This document shows, in pieces, positions 54,540 through 62,150 of a stretch of DNA of 64,000 nucleotides. Both the position numbers and the translations under genes were made by a program. Position 1 is the stretch's first letter. The number at the start of each line of letters is the position of its first letter. The DNA is from Treponema sp. (lineage in GTDB: Bacteria > Spirochaetota > Spirochaetia > Treponematales > Treponemataceae): positions 25,874 to 89,873 of the forward strand of contig JAKSTI010000008.1 in NCBI GenBank assembly GCA_024402665.1. Direction: 5' to 3'. A model generated the notes under the pieces. It was not told the origin of the DNA and made no database searches. It worked only from the letters and a program-made list of their open reading frames with translations.

Positions 54540-55862
54540 TTACAGGTTTTCTCCATTAGTATTGATTAAGTCTTTGTACCAGTATGCAGAATCTTTTAAA
54601 ATTCGTTCCTGTGTCTGGTAATTTACATAAATCATACCAAATCTTGGATTATAACCTTTAGCCCATTCAAAGTTGTCCATAAGAGACCACTGGAAGTATC
54701 CGCGAACATCGGCACCTGCTTCTGCCCCTTCTTTTAAACCTTTTATGTAGCGGTGCAAAAAGTCAATTCTGTTAGGGTCGTGAACTTTTCCGTCAAGGCT
54801 AACCCAGTCGTGAGTTGAAAGACCGTTTTCTGTAATATAAATAGGAAGCTTGTAGCGTTTGTAGTTCAAAATTACGCCCCATTTTAAAGCATCAGGATAA
54901 ACATCCCAGCTTAATTCTGTATGTGCTGTTCCCTGTGGACGTTCGTAATTTCCTTCATACTGTGCTTCATAAATATTCAAACCCATAAAATCAATCTTCT
55001 GATTAATGATTTTCATATCTTCTTTAGTATATTTTGGGAACATTTCGCCTGCCTGTTCTAAAAGCTCTTTTGGATATTCACCAAACACAATAGGATCAAG
55101 CCAGTAATTTACAGACCAGAAGTAGCCGCCAAGTCCTACAGAAAAATATGAGTTGTAAGCATCCTGTTCTGTTGCACCGTTAATTGGAATTTTTGGCTGA
55201 GTTGCAAGAGTAATACCAACTTTTGCATCAGGAACTTCTTTCCTTAAAACAGAAACTGCTTTTCCTTGAGCCATGTGGATATTGTGACCAATCTGTAAAA
55301 GTTCTCTGTCTCCAAGACGATACCCTGGAGCATGACTTCCCATCCAGTAACCGCAGCCCATAAATACAGAAGGTTCATTGAAAGTAATAAAATTCTTTAC
55401 TCTGTCACCAAAGTTTTTGGCAATCACTTCTGTATATTCAGCAAACCAGTCGGCACTTTTTGGATTAAGCCAGCCACCCTGAAGATGCAATGCATATGGT
55501 AAATCCCAGTGATAGATTGTTACAAATGGAGTTATGTTATATTTCAAAAGTTCATCGATGAGATTGTTATAAAAGTCGATACCTTTTTGATTTATTTTTC
55601 CAGTTCCATCAGGAAGCAGACGGGCCCAGGAAATTGAAAATCTGTAAGATTTAAGACCAATTTCGGCCATCAGTTTAACATCATCCTTAAAACGGTGATA
55701 ATGATCGCAGGCAACATTACCAGTTGCTTTATTTTCTATTTTTCCCTGTTGTGAACAAAACTCATCCCAGATATTCAGTCCTTTTCCATCTTCATTCCAG
55801 GCACCTTCAATCTGATACGATGCTGTAGCTGCACCCCAAACAAAATCTTTTCTAAACGACAT
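54540..55862 (-). CDS. GH1 family beta-glucosidase
   Basis: Cytoplasmic (no signal peptide) retaining beta-glycosidase of 440 residues. The catalytic acid/base is Glu163 in TFNEPSVF and the nucleophile Glu345 in YITENGLS; the start FVWGAATASYQIEGAWNEDGKG is classical for GH1. It should cleave cellobiose or related beta-glucosides after import; 6-phospho specificity cannot be excluded. The neighbouring divergent epimerase gene fits glucose release. Confidence 0.94.
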   Translation of the reverse strand: MSFRKDFVWGAATASYQIEGAWNEDGKGLNIWDEFCSQQGKIENKATGNVACDHYHRFKDDVKLMAEIGLKSYRFSISWARLLPDGTGKINQKGIDFYNNLIDELLKYNITPFVTIYHWDLPYALHLQGGWLNPKSADWFAEYTEVIAKNFGDRVKNFITFNEPSVFMGCGYWMGSHAPGYRLGDRELLQIGHNIHMAQGKAVSVLRKEVPDAKVGITLATQPKIPINGATEQDAYNSYFSVGLGGYFWSVNYWLDPIVFGEYPKELLEQAGEMFPKYTKEDMKIINQKIDFMGLNIYEAQYEGNYERPQGTAHTELSWDVYPDALKWGVILNYKRYKLPIYITENGLSTHDWVSLDGKVHDPNRIDFLHRYIKGLKEGAEAGADVRGYFQWSLMDNFEWAKGYNPRFGMIYVNYQTQERILKDSAYWYKDLINTNGENL

Positions 55863-55929
55863 AAATACCTCACTAATTGTCTATGTATAATCATTAACAT
55901 AGATTATAATAATTGTATAGGAGCCTTAT

Positions 55930-56844
55930 ATGAGCGAAGTAGTAACAATCAAAAATAGTAAATTTAAAGCAACAATTTCTACATTTGGAGCAGAAATACA
56001 GTCTCTTGAACGTCTTTCAGATGGTACACAGTTTATTCATGATGGAAATCCTGATATCTGGAAAAGCCGTGCACCAATTTTATTTCCATTTGTAGCTCGC
56101 TGTCTTGATAATAAATTTTTTATTGAAGGAAAAGAAACAACCTGGACAAAAAATCATGGATTTGTTCGCGAACTTGAAACAAAAGTAATTTTGAAGGAAG
56201 AAACAAAAGTTATTTTTGAACTTACAGAATCTGAACTTACTTTGAATCGCTATCCATACAAGTTCAGCCTTCAGTCAGCATATGAAGTTACAGAAAAAGG
56301 ATTGGACTGGAAAATTACTGTTAAAAATAATGATACAAAAGCATTCCGATTTTCTGTTGGAACACACGCGGCTTTTACTGCTCCAAGAAACACAGATGAA
56401 AAAGGAACTTGCATAGAAGATTATCAGGTAGTTTTTGAAAAGCAGGAACCTCTTACTGCAGTTATGTGTACTCCAGAAGGATTCTTGAAAGTTGATGATA
56501 AAGGCAATACTCCGGTAACTGCACCTTATAGCGAAAAAGAAAAGGGAATTGTACCACTTACAGCGGCTGGATTTGGAAACGGTCATTTGTTCTTAAATAC
56601 AGGCAGTGATTGGGTTGGTCTTAAAAACAAAAAAACAGGAAGTATTCTAAAAATTGGAACAAAAGGTTTCCCATATGTAATGATCTGGCAGAATATGGGT
56701 GCGCCTCATTTTATCTGTATTGAACCTTGGCATGGTATTCCAGATACAGAAAATACAGATCACATCTGGGAAAACAAAGCGGGCCTTATTGATTTAGCAC
56801 CAGGGGCAAGTTTTGACAGTGTTCAGAATATTGTAATTGAATAG
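55930..56844 (+). CDS. Aldose 1-epimerase family protein
   Basis: 304 residues of beta-sandwich aldose-epimerase fold (SKFKATISTFGAEIQSL, KSRAPILFPFVARC, VGTHAAFTAP, CIEPWHGIPDT). The FPFVAR and His/Glu region matches the GalM-related group rather than classic GalM, so the substrate may be another hexose. SD AGGAG precedes the ATG. It diverges from the beta-glucosidase over 67 bases that should hold both promoters. Confidence 0.85.
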   Translation: MSEVVTIKNSKFKATISTFGAEIQSLERLSDGTQFIHDGNPDIWKSRAPILFPFVARCLDNKFFIEGKETTWTKNHGFVRELETKVILKEETKVIFELTESELTLNRYPYKFSLQSAYEVTEKGLDWKITVKNNDTKAFRFSVGTHAAFTAPRNTDEKGTCIEDYQVVFEKQEPLTAVMCTPEGFLKVDDKGNTPVTAPYSEKEKGIVPLTAAGFGNGHLFLNTGSDWVGLKNKKTGSILKIGTKGFPYVMIWQNMGAPHFICIEPWHGIPDTENTDHIWENKAGLIDLAPGASFDSVQNIVIE

Positions 56845-56861
56845 TATTTCCTATTTATTTT

Positions 56862-56951
56862 TGCCGGTTTTTTTTAAGTATTCTTTCATTTCGAATATGG
56901 AAAAACCGGCAGCTTTTTATGGAAGTGAGGAGTGCACTTCAAAGCTGCCGT
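56862..56951. terminator. Overlapping terminators between the epimerase and metY
   Basis: Plus side: GCCGGTTTTT (56863-56872) with AAAAACCGGC (56902-56911). Minus side: CGGCAGCTTT (56908-56917) with AAAGCTGCCG (56942-56951), an inner GAAGTG/CACTTC extension and a following T-run. The shared CCGGC segment means the two stems compete. Confidence 0.75.
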
Positions 56952-56970
56952 TAAATTTTATAAATCGATT

Positions 56971-58260
56971 CTAAATTGCTGCAAAAGCCTGATCCAGATC
57001 TGCAATAATATCATCAATGTGTTCTGTACCAATGCTTAAGCGAATTGTACTCTGACTGATTCCCTGATCTGCAAGTTCTGTTTCTGTAAGCTGACTGTGA
57101 GTTGTTGTAGCTGGATGAATTACAAGAGATTTTACATCGGCAACGTTAGCAAGAAGACTGAAAATCTTAAGGTTATCAATAAACTTCCATGCAGTTTCTT
57201 TTCCACCTTTAATTTCAAATGTAAAGATTGAACCTGCACCAAGTGGGAAATATTTTTTGTATAAAGCATGTTCCGGATGATTTTCCAAAACTGGATGATT
57301 AACTTTTTCTACTAAAGGATGTTTGCTCAAATATTCAACAACCTTAAGTGCATTTGAAACGTGACGCTCCAAACGAAGACTTAAAGTTTCCAATCCCTGC
57401 AAAAGAATGAATGCATTAAATGGACTGATTGTTGCACCAGTGTCGCGCAAAATTACAGCACGGATTCTTGTAACATAAGCAGCTTTTCCTGCAGCTTCTG
57501 TAAATTTTACTCCGTGGTAGCTTGGGTCTCCTTCGCTAAGTAATGGGAATTTTCCGCTGGCAGCCCAGTCAAAATTACCGCTGTCAACAATTACACCACC
57601 AAGGCTTGTTCCATGACCGCCAATGAATTTTGTAGCAGAATGAACAACAATATCGGCACCGTGTTCAATTGGACGGAACAAATATGGAGTACCAAAAGTA
57701 TTATCTACAATCAGTGGGATTTTATTATCGTGTGCAATTTTTGCAATTGCTTCCACATCAAGAATATTTGAATTTGGATTTCCTAAAGTTTCAATAAAGA
57801 GGGCTTTTGTATTTGGTTTAATTGCCTTTGCAAAGTTTGAAACATCAGAGCCATCAACAAAAGTTGTTTCTACACCAAAGTTTGCCAGTGTGTGAGCAAG
57901 AAGATTGTAACTTCCACCATAAATTGTTTTAGCACTAACAATGTGATCTCCGGCTCCGGCAATATTCTGGAAAGCATAAGTAATTGCTGCTGCACCACTG
58001 GCAACTGCAAGACCTGCAACACCACCTTCCAAAGCAGCAACTCGGTCTTCAAAAACTCCCTGTGTTGAGTTTGTAAGACGACCGTAAATATTACCTGCAT
58101 CACTTAAACCAAAGCGGGCAGCCGCATGTTCTGCACTGTGGAAAACGTAAGCTGCAGTCTGATAAATTGGAACTGCACGAGCATCTGTAGCTGGATCAGC
58201 ATTTTCCTGACCAACGTGTAACTGTAAAGTTTCGAAATGTAATTTGTTATTTGTAGACAT
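56971..58260 (-). CDS. metY: O-acetylhomoserine sulfhydrylase (aminocarboxypropyltransferase)
   Basis: PLP enzyme of 429 residues that makes homocysteine from O-acetylhomoserine and sulfide (or methionine from methanethiol). Typical segments: [44 protein letters not shown], and PLP lysine in [19 protein letters not shown]-terminal [24 protein letters not shown] lies six bases before the ATG. It is preceded by a leader peptide ORF ending in alternating Cys codons, a strong hint of Cys-responsive control. No other sulfur gene is adjacent. Confidence 0.95.
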   Translation of the reverse strand: MSTNNKLHFETLQLHVGQENADPATDARAVPIYQTAAYVFHSAEHAAARFGLSDAGNIYGRLTNSTQGVFEDRVAALEGGVAGLAVASGAAAITYAFQNIAGAGDHIVSAKTIYGGSYNLLAHTLANFGVETTFVDGSDVSNFAKAIKPNTKALFIETLGNPNSNILDVEAIAKIAHDNKIPLIVDNTFGTPYLFRPIEHGADIVVHSATKFIGGHGTSLGGVIVDSGNFDWAASGKFPLLSEGDPSYHGVKFTEAAGKAAYVTRIRAVILRDTGATISPFNAFILLQGLETLSLRLERHVSNALKVVEYLSKHPLVEKVNHPVLENHPEHALYKKYFPLGAGSIFTFEIKGGKETAWKFIDNLKIFSLLANVADVKSLVIHPATTTHSQLTETELADQGISQSTIRLSIGTEHIDDIIADLDQAFAAI

Positions 58261-58266
58261 AATATA

Positions 58267-58296
58267 CCTCTGTGTAAAGCGCCCAACTCGAGCGCT
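58267..58296 (-). promoter_or_regulatory. metY ribosome-binding region with upstream hairpin
   Basis: On the minus strand AGCGC-N9-GCGCT forms a hairpin about 8 bases before ACAGAGG, the metY SD (complement at 58267-58272). The hairpin has no T-run after it, so it is not a terminator. The SD sequence CAGAGGU can pair with GCCUCUG inside the upstream leader peptide. Confidence 0.55.
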
Positions 58297-58327
58297 AATT
58301 TAAAAAAATTTTGATAAACTCAATTAA

Positions 58328-58399
58328 TTAACAGAAGCAGAGGCACATGACGCCGTTTCTAAAATTCTCGCGAACCAGTTTTTCAAAATAAAACTTCAT
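58328..58399 (-). CDS. Cys-rich leader peptide upstream of metY
   Basis: A 23-codon ORF on the minus strand, too short for standard gene calling. It has a near-perfect SD (AAGGAGG, complement 58405-58411) five bases before ATG, begins MKFYFEKLV, and ends in Met-Cys-Leu-Cys-Phe-Cys-stop. Three Cys codons in the last five positions, upstream of a sulfur-amino-acid enzyme, are the mark of a nutrient-sensing leader. The Cys-codon segment (UGUGCCUC) is complementary to the leader's own SD (GAGGCACA), and GCCUCUG to the metY SD. Mechanism is inference. Confidence 0.75.
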   Translation of the reverse strand: MKFYFEKLVRENFRNGVMCLCFC

Positions 58400-58422
58400 T
58401 TGTGCCTCCTTTAAGTATTATG

Positions 58423-58439
58423 CCTACCTATCCGGTAGG
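58423..58439. promoter_or_regulatory. Palindrome just after the metY transcription start
   Basis: CCTACC-N5-GGTAGG, perfect six-base arms, located about +4 to +20 of the metY leader transcript. A related half TACCTAG overlaps the -35 region. Candidate operator for a sulfur regulator (Rrf2-type is one option), or a 5' RNA hairpin. Confidence 0.5.
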
Positions 58440-58449
58440 TTATGTTTTT

Positions 58450-58478
58450 ATGTTACTCCTACTTACCTAGTATGTCAA
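58450..58478 (-). promoter_or_regulatory. metY leader promoter
   Basis: Minus strand TTGACA (58473-58478), 17-base spacer, TAACAT (58450-58455). Transcription would start near 58443, giving an untranslated leader of about 44 bases before the leader peptide. Confidence 0.7.
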
Positions 58479-58510
58479 TAGGAATTACAAAAAAAGTTAA
58501 AACATACACT

Positions 58511-58546
58511 AAGGAGGAAGTCTATTTACAGCAATCTACTAGACTT
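58511..58546 (+). other. Orphan Shine-Dalgarno and hairpin upstream of ridA
   Basis: AAGGAGG at 58511-58517 is a strong ribosome-binding sequence with no ATG, GTG or TTG in range; it lies 59 bases before the ridA start and is separated from it by an in-frame TAG. AAGTCTA / TAGACTT (58518-58524 and 58540-58546) form a short hairpin followed by TTTT. Possible remnant of a leader, or an ATT-initiated nine-codon ORF. Confidence 0.3.
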
Positions 58547-58575
58547 TTGAATCTCCAAGTTTTATATATTTAGAT

Positions 58576-58947
58576 ATGGAAAAAATCAATACAAAAAATG
58601 CTCCTGCAGCAATTGGTCCATACTCACAGGGTATGATTGTTGGTAATATGATTTATACTTCAGGTCAAATTCCTATTAATCCAGAAACAGGAAACATTGA
58701 AGCAACAGATATTGAAAGTCAGGCTGATCAGGCTTGCCGTAATATTAAGGCTGTTCTTGAAGCAGCAGGTTCCTCATTGGAAAAAGTTGTAAAAACTACC
58801 TGTTTCCTTCAACATATTTCTGATTTTGCAAGTTTTAATGCAGTTTATGAAAAATATTTCACAGGAAAACCAGCCCGCAGTTGTGTAGAAGTGGGTGCTT
58901 TACCAAAAGGTGCATTGGTTGAAATAGAAGTTATTGCAGAAAAATAA
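58576..58947 (+). CDS. ridA: RidA/YjgF family imine deaminase
   Basis: 123-residue trimeric enzyme that hydrolyses reactive enamine/imine intermediates released by PLP enzymes. Full family pattern: [32 protein letters not shown], and the active-site Arg in [23 protein letters not shown] -10-like TATATT ends five bases before the ATG and no SD is present, so the mRNA may be leaderless. Its neighbour metY is a PLP enzyme. Confidence 0.93.
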   Translation: MEKINTKNAPAAIGPYSQGMIVGNMIYTSGQIPINPETGNIEATDIESQADQACRNIKAVLEAAGSSLEKVVKTTCFLQHISDFASFNAVYEKYFTGKPARSCVEVGALPKGALVEIEVIAEK

Positions 58948-58949
58948 AG

Positions 58950-59882
58950 TCAAAATAAATACTGCTGCCCGTCAATCCAGCTGAATTGTTCTGCATCCCG
59001 AATTACATCATCAGGCAAAAGTTCTCCAAGCAAGAAAGGCGATTGGGGATTATGTCTTTTCATATTTTCCAAAACAAGACGAGAATCTGTATTGGCATAG
59101 CAGTATTTACACAAATGTCCGCAAGTGTCGTAAGCACCAATGTCAGAACCAAGAATGCAGGCACAAGCACCCTTCCGTTGAGTTCCAGTACCCTTGGGCA
59201 CATTCAAATGAGTATGAAGTGCCGTTTCAAAAGTTGCCTGAGTCATACATCCAGAGCAGTCAGCACCAAATTGAGCAAGTTCAGTCCCTTCAGCACAAGG
59301 TTTTATAACCATACCATTTTCAGCTGCAATTCTAATGCATTCTTTACCAAGCCGCAGTCTGTCTTCCCTGCTAACTTCTCTAGCCTCAGGAAAATTCCGT
59401 TCAACTTTTTTATACAAATCAATAAAACTAATAACGCAAGTTTTTGTGTATCCTGCAAGATTTTTCGCCATTCTTTCAAATTGTTCCAGATGCCATTCCA
59501 CAGTTCGCTTTTCATCAAGAAAAATTGGATCATATCGCCAGCCAATAGAATCAATTCCTACAATTTTAGACAAAGCCTTAAAATCTTCCATCACCTTAGT
59601 TTTGTCCGGCACATTTGGTTCAATATCTTTTTCGTAAGGAGTAATAGTCACAAACCAATACTGACCAAACGACTTGAGCAAATCCATGTGAGGCAACATT
59701 GGACCAGGATTTTTTGTACAAAATGCAATTAAATCTACGACAGAAGGATCCAGTCTAAACCGTGTCACTGCCTGAGGATTATAAGGATTTCGAACCAGAA
59801 CAAATCCTGCCTTAAGTCGATTCACAAACCATTCAGAATAAAAAGCTGGAATGTCAGTGCGGTTTCCTGTGTGGATAATCAT
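58950..59882 (-). CDS. DUF1848 domain protein
   Basis: 310 residues matching DUF1848: TDIPAFYSEWFVNRLKAGFVLVRNPYNP at the start, IGWRYDPIF in the middle. The C-terminus has a Cys array, ADCSGC and DTCGHLCKYCYAN, with CxxxCxxC spacing like a radical-SAM 4Fe-4S site but at the wrong end of the chain. Biochemical role unknown. Its stop faces that of ridA with two bases between. Confidence 0.82.
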   Translation of the reverse strand: MIIHTGNRTDIPAFYSEWFVNRLKAGFVLVRNPYNPQAVTRFRLDPSVVDLIAFCTKNPGPMLPHMDLLKSFGQYWFVTITPYEKDIEPNVPDKTKVMEDFKALSKIVGIDSIGWRYDPIFLDEKRTVEWHLEQFERMAKNLAGYTKTCVISFIDLYKKVERNFPEAREVSREDRLRLGKECIRIAAENGMVIKPCAEGTELAQFGADCSGCMTQATFETALHTHLNVPKGTGTQRKGACACILGSDIGAYDTCGHLCKYCYANTDSRLVLENMKRHNPQSPFLLGELLPDDVIRDAEQFSWIDGQQYLF

Positions 59883-59896
59883 GAATGTATTTTACA

Positions 59897-60262
59897 TTAT
59901 TTTGAGGGAGAAGAGGTATAGGGAGGTGTGGATTCGGCGAGAGATTGAGCTAATTGATTTACAGTTTTCTGGTGATAGTCAGGAAGATGTTCACAGTTGG
60001 TAATAAGTTCGTGGTATTTGGAATACAATTCACGGTTCTGAGCTTTAGAAGCATCGCGAAGAAATAAGTCAGCAGGGTGAATAGATAAAGCTCTAGCAAT
60101 TCGGAAAACAAGATCAAGAGAAGGAAAAGCCTTTCCAGATTCTACATTGCCTATTTGACCGTTAGAACTGTCTGCCTGGATTGCAAGTTCTGACTGAGAC
60201 CACCCTTTTTGTTCCCTGTAATATTTCAAGTTTTTTCTGAATTCTTCGCTGTATTCGTCCAT
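59897..60262 (-). CDS. XRE-family DNA-binding regulator
   Basis: 121 residues: HTH_3 domain at about 8-65 (LKYYREQKGWSQSELAIQADSSNGQIGNVESGKAFPSLDLVFRI) and a short Gln/Ser-rich tail ending TPPYTSSPSK. It diverges from the type III methylase gene and its start codon touches a long inverted repeat, as in controller (C-protein) arrangements. No SD is visible, so the mRNA may be leaderless. Confidence 0.85.
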   Translation of the reverse strand: MDEYSEEFRKNLKYYREQKGWSQSELAIQADSSNGQIGNVESGKAFPSLDLVFRIARALSIHPADLFLRDASKAQNRELYSKYHELITNCEHLPDYHQKTVNQLAQSLAESTPPYTSSPSK

Positions 60263-60346
60263 ATACTTTAGTGTATAAGGAAATAGTGAATATTAATCTT
60301 ATAGTATAAAGTATAATATGCCGATAAACTTTATGTAATAAAGTTT
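60262..60346. promoter_or_regulatory. Operator-like inverted repeats between xre and mod
   Basis: TATACTTTAGTGTATAAG (60262-60279) and CTTATAGTATAAAGTATA (60298-60315) are near-perfect inverted 18-mers 18 bases apart. A second palindrome AAACTTTAT-GTA-ATAAAGTTT lies at 60326-60346. The shared ACTTTA/TAAAGT core occurs four times, fitting a dimeric regulator binding several sites. Confidence 0.6.
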
Positions 60347-60380
60347 TACTAAATATTTGCTTTGTTACATAAGGTTTATT

Positions 60381-62132
60381 ATGGAAAAAGAAGAATACGA
60401 AGCACAAATCAAAGCATTAAAAGAAGAAATTGAATTATTAAAAAAGAAACAGACTTACGAAATTAAACGCCAGAAATACGGCTTAAACTGGATAGATGTT
60501 CCAGAAGCCTTCGAAAAAGACAGCGAAAATAAAATCCCAATTTTAGAAGAAGTAAAAGAAAAATCCATAAAAAATGATGATGGTAAACCAACACATATTT
60601 TAATTGAAGGTGATAACTACCATGCCTTGCAGTGTTTGAATTATACACATAAAGGAAAAGTAGACGTTATTTATATTGATCCGCCTTATAATACGGGAAG
60701 TGGATTTAGATATAAAGATAAGCGTTTTATCGATAAATATCCTGATGGAACAAATGTGGATTTGAATAGTCCATTAAGACATAGCTATTGGTTAAGTTTT
60801 ATGTCAAAAAGGTTATCTCTCTCAAAAAAATTATTATCTAATAATGGAATTATTTACATTTCGATTGATGATAATGAACTATACTCTTTGAAACTGTTAT
60901 GTGATTCTATATTTGATGAGTCAAATTTTATTGGTTTGTTTCCTAGAAGTACCTCTTCGGGGGAAAAAACATCTATTTATAATATAAATACAAATCAAGA
61001 TTATGTTTTAACATATTGCAAAAACTCAGATTCGCTTAAAAAATCACATATAATCAAAGGTCTAGTAAAAGATTTTAAAGAGTATTCTAATCCTGATAAT
61101 GATCCTAAAGGACCTTGGAAAAAAGATAGTAATCTTATAAAAATTGATGCCGGGCGTTATGGATACGCAAGATACGGAATTACAAATCCAAAAACAGGAG
61201 TAACTTATTATCCACCTGTATACTACGATGAGAACAATCGAAAACAATGGCATTATGTAGAAGATACTTTCAATAAATTTCTGAAAGAAGGTAAAGTCAT
61301 TTTTGAATCAGAAGAAAGAAAAAATGGTTACGCATTTTTTATAAAAAAATATTTAAGCGAGGCTAAAAAAGACACATCAAATATTAGTTCATTATTCTTA
61401 TTATCTAATGAATTTCAAAATGGAAATGGAACTAAGGAATTAAAAGAAATATTTAATATAGGAAATACATTTCCATATGCAAAACCAACTACACTTATAC
61501 AAGAATTAGAAAAAATCATATCTAATAAAAATCTCACCATCCTAGATTTCTTCGCCGGTAGTGGCACAACTCTTCACGCAACAATGAAGTTGAACGAAGA
61601 AGACGGCGGAAATCGTCAGTGTATTCTTGTTCAGTTAAACGAAAACAATATTTGTGAAGAAGTTACCTACGAACGCAATCGTCGTGTAATGCAAGGTTAC
61701 ACAAACTCCAAAGGTGAACAAATCCCGGGTCTTGGAAACTCCCTCAAATATTACAAAACTGCATTTATTGGGCAGAATAACTGTAAAAATGCCAATGATG
61801 ACGACAGAACAGAACTGGCAAAAAAAGCTGGATGTCTTCTTTCTCTTGGGGAAAATACTTTGGATGAAATCTGTTCAACTGAATATTATCAGCTTTTTAC
61901 TGGAAGCAAAGAAGCTACTGCTGTTTACTTTACTGATGATTACGAAAAGTTTGATGAATTCAAAGAAAAGGTTGCAGAACTGGCACCAAAATTCAAAAAG
62001 ACTTTTGTTTACATTTTTGCCTGGAGTTCTGCAGATGATTTTGCATATGAATTCGAAGATATTCCAAATATTCAGATAAAAGCAATTCCTCTTCCAATTC
62101 TTGAAATTTATAAGTCTATTTACAACGTGTAA
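60381..62132 (+). CDS. mod: Type III restriction-modification methyltransferase (Mod)
   Basis: 583-residue N6-adenine methyltransferase. DPPYNTGSGF (residues 100-109) precedes DFFAGSGTT (389-397), the beta-class motif order of type III Mod. The AT-rich segment between (about residues 175-385) should be the target-recognition domain. N-terminal coiled coil (MEKEEYEAQIKALKEEIELL). The ATG at 60381 with AAGG is chosen over a TTG at 60357. It methylates one strand of an asymmetric site and is needed for cleavage by Res. Confidence 0.93.
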   Translation: MEKEEYEAQIKALKEEIELLKKKQTYEIKRQKYGLNWIDVPEAFEKDSENKIPILEEVKEKSIKNDDGKPTHILIEGDNYHALQCLNYTHKGKVDVIYIDPPYNTGSGFRYKDKRFIDKYPDGTNVDLNSPLRHSYWLSFMSKRLSLSKKLLSNNGIIYISIDDNELYSLKLLCDSIFDESNFIGLFPRSTSSGEKTSIYNINTNQDYVLTYCKNSDSLKKSHIIKGLVKDFKEYSNPDNDPKGPWKKDSNLIKIDAGRYGYARYGITNPKTGVTYYPPVYYDENNRKQWHYVEDTFNKFLKEGKVIFESEERKNGYAFFIKKYLSEAKKDTSNISSLFLLSNEFQNGNGTKELKEIFNIGNTFPYAKPTTLIQELEKIISNKNLTILDFFAGSGTTLHATMKLNEEDGGNRQCILVQLNENNICEEVTYERNRRVMQGYTNSKGEQIPGLGNSLKYYKTAFIGQNNCKNANDDDRTELAKKAGCLLSLGENTLDEICSTEYYQLFTGSKEATAVYFTDDYEKFDEFKEKVAELAPKFKKTFVYIFAWSSADDFAYEFEDIPNIQIKAIPLPILEIYKSIYNV

Positions 62133-62150
62133 GACCAAAGGAGATTTTTT

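Noticed and set aside
58261..58575. SAM riboswitch or T-box upstream of metY
   Set aside because: No SAM-riboswitch-like core and no T-box element; the region is explained by promoter, palindrome and leader peptide.
60381..60500. Possible simple-sequence repeats in mod that would make it phase-variable
   Set aside because: The AAAGAAGAA-like stretches code for a coiled coil and are not uniform repeats; no homopolymer or tandem unit of useful length.
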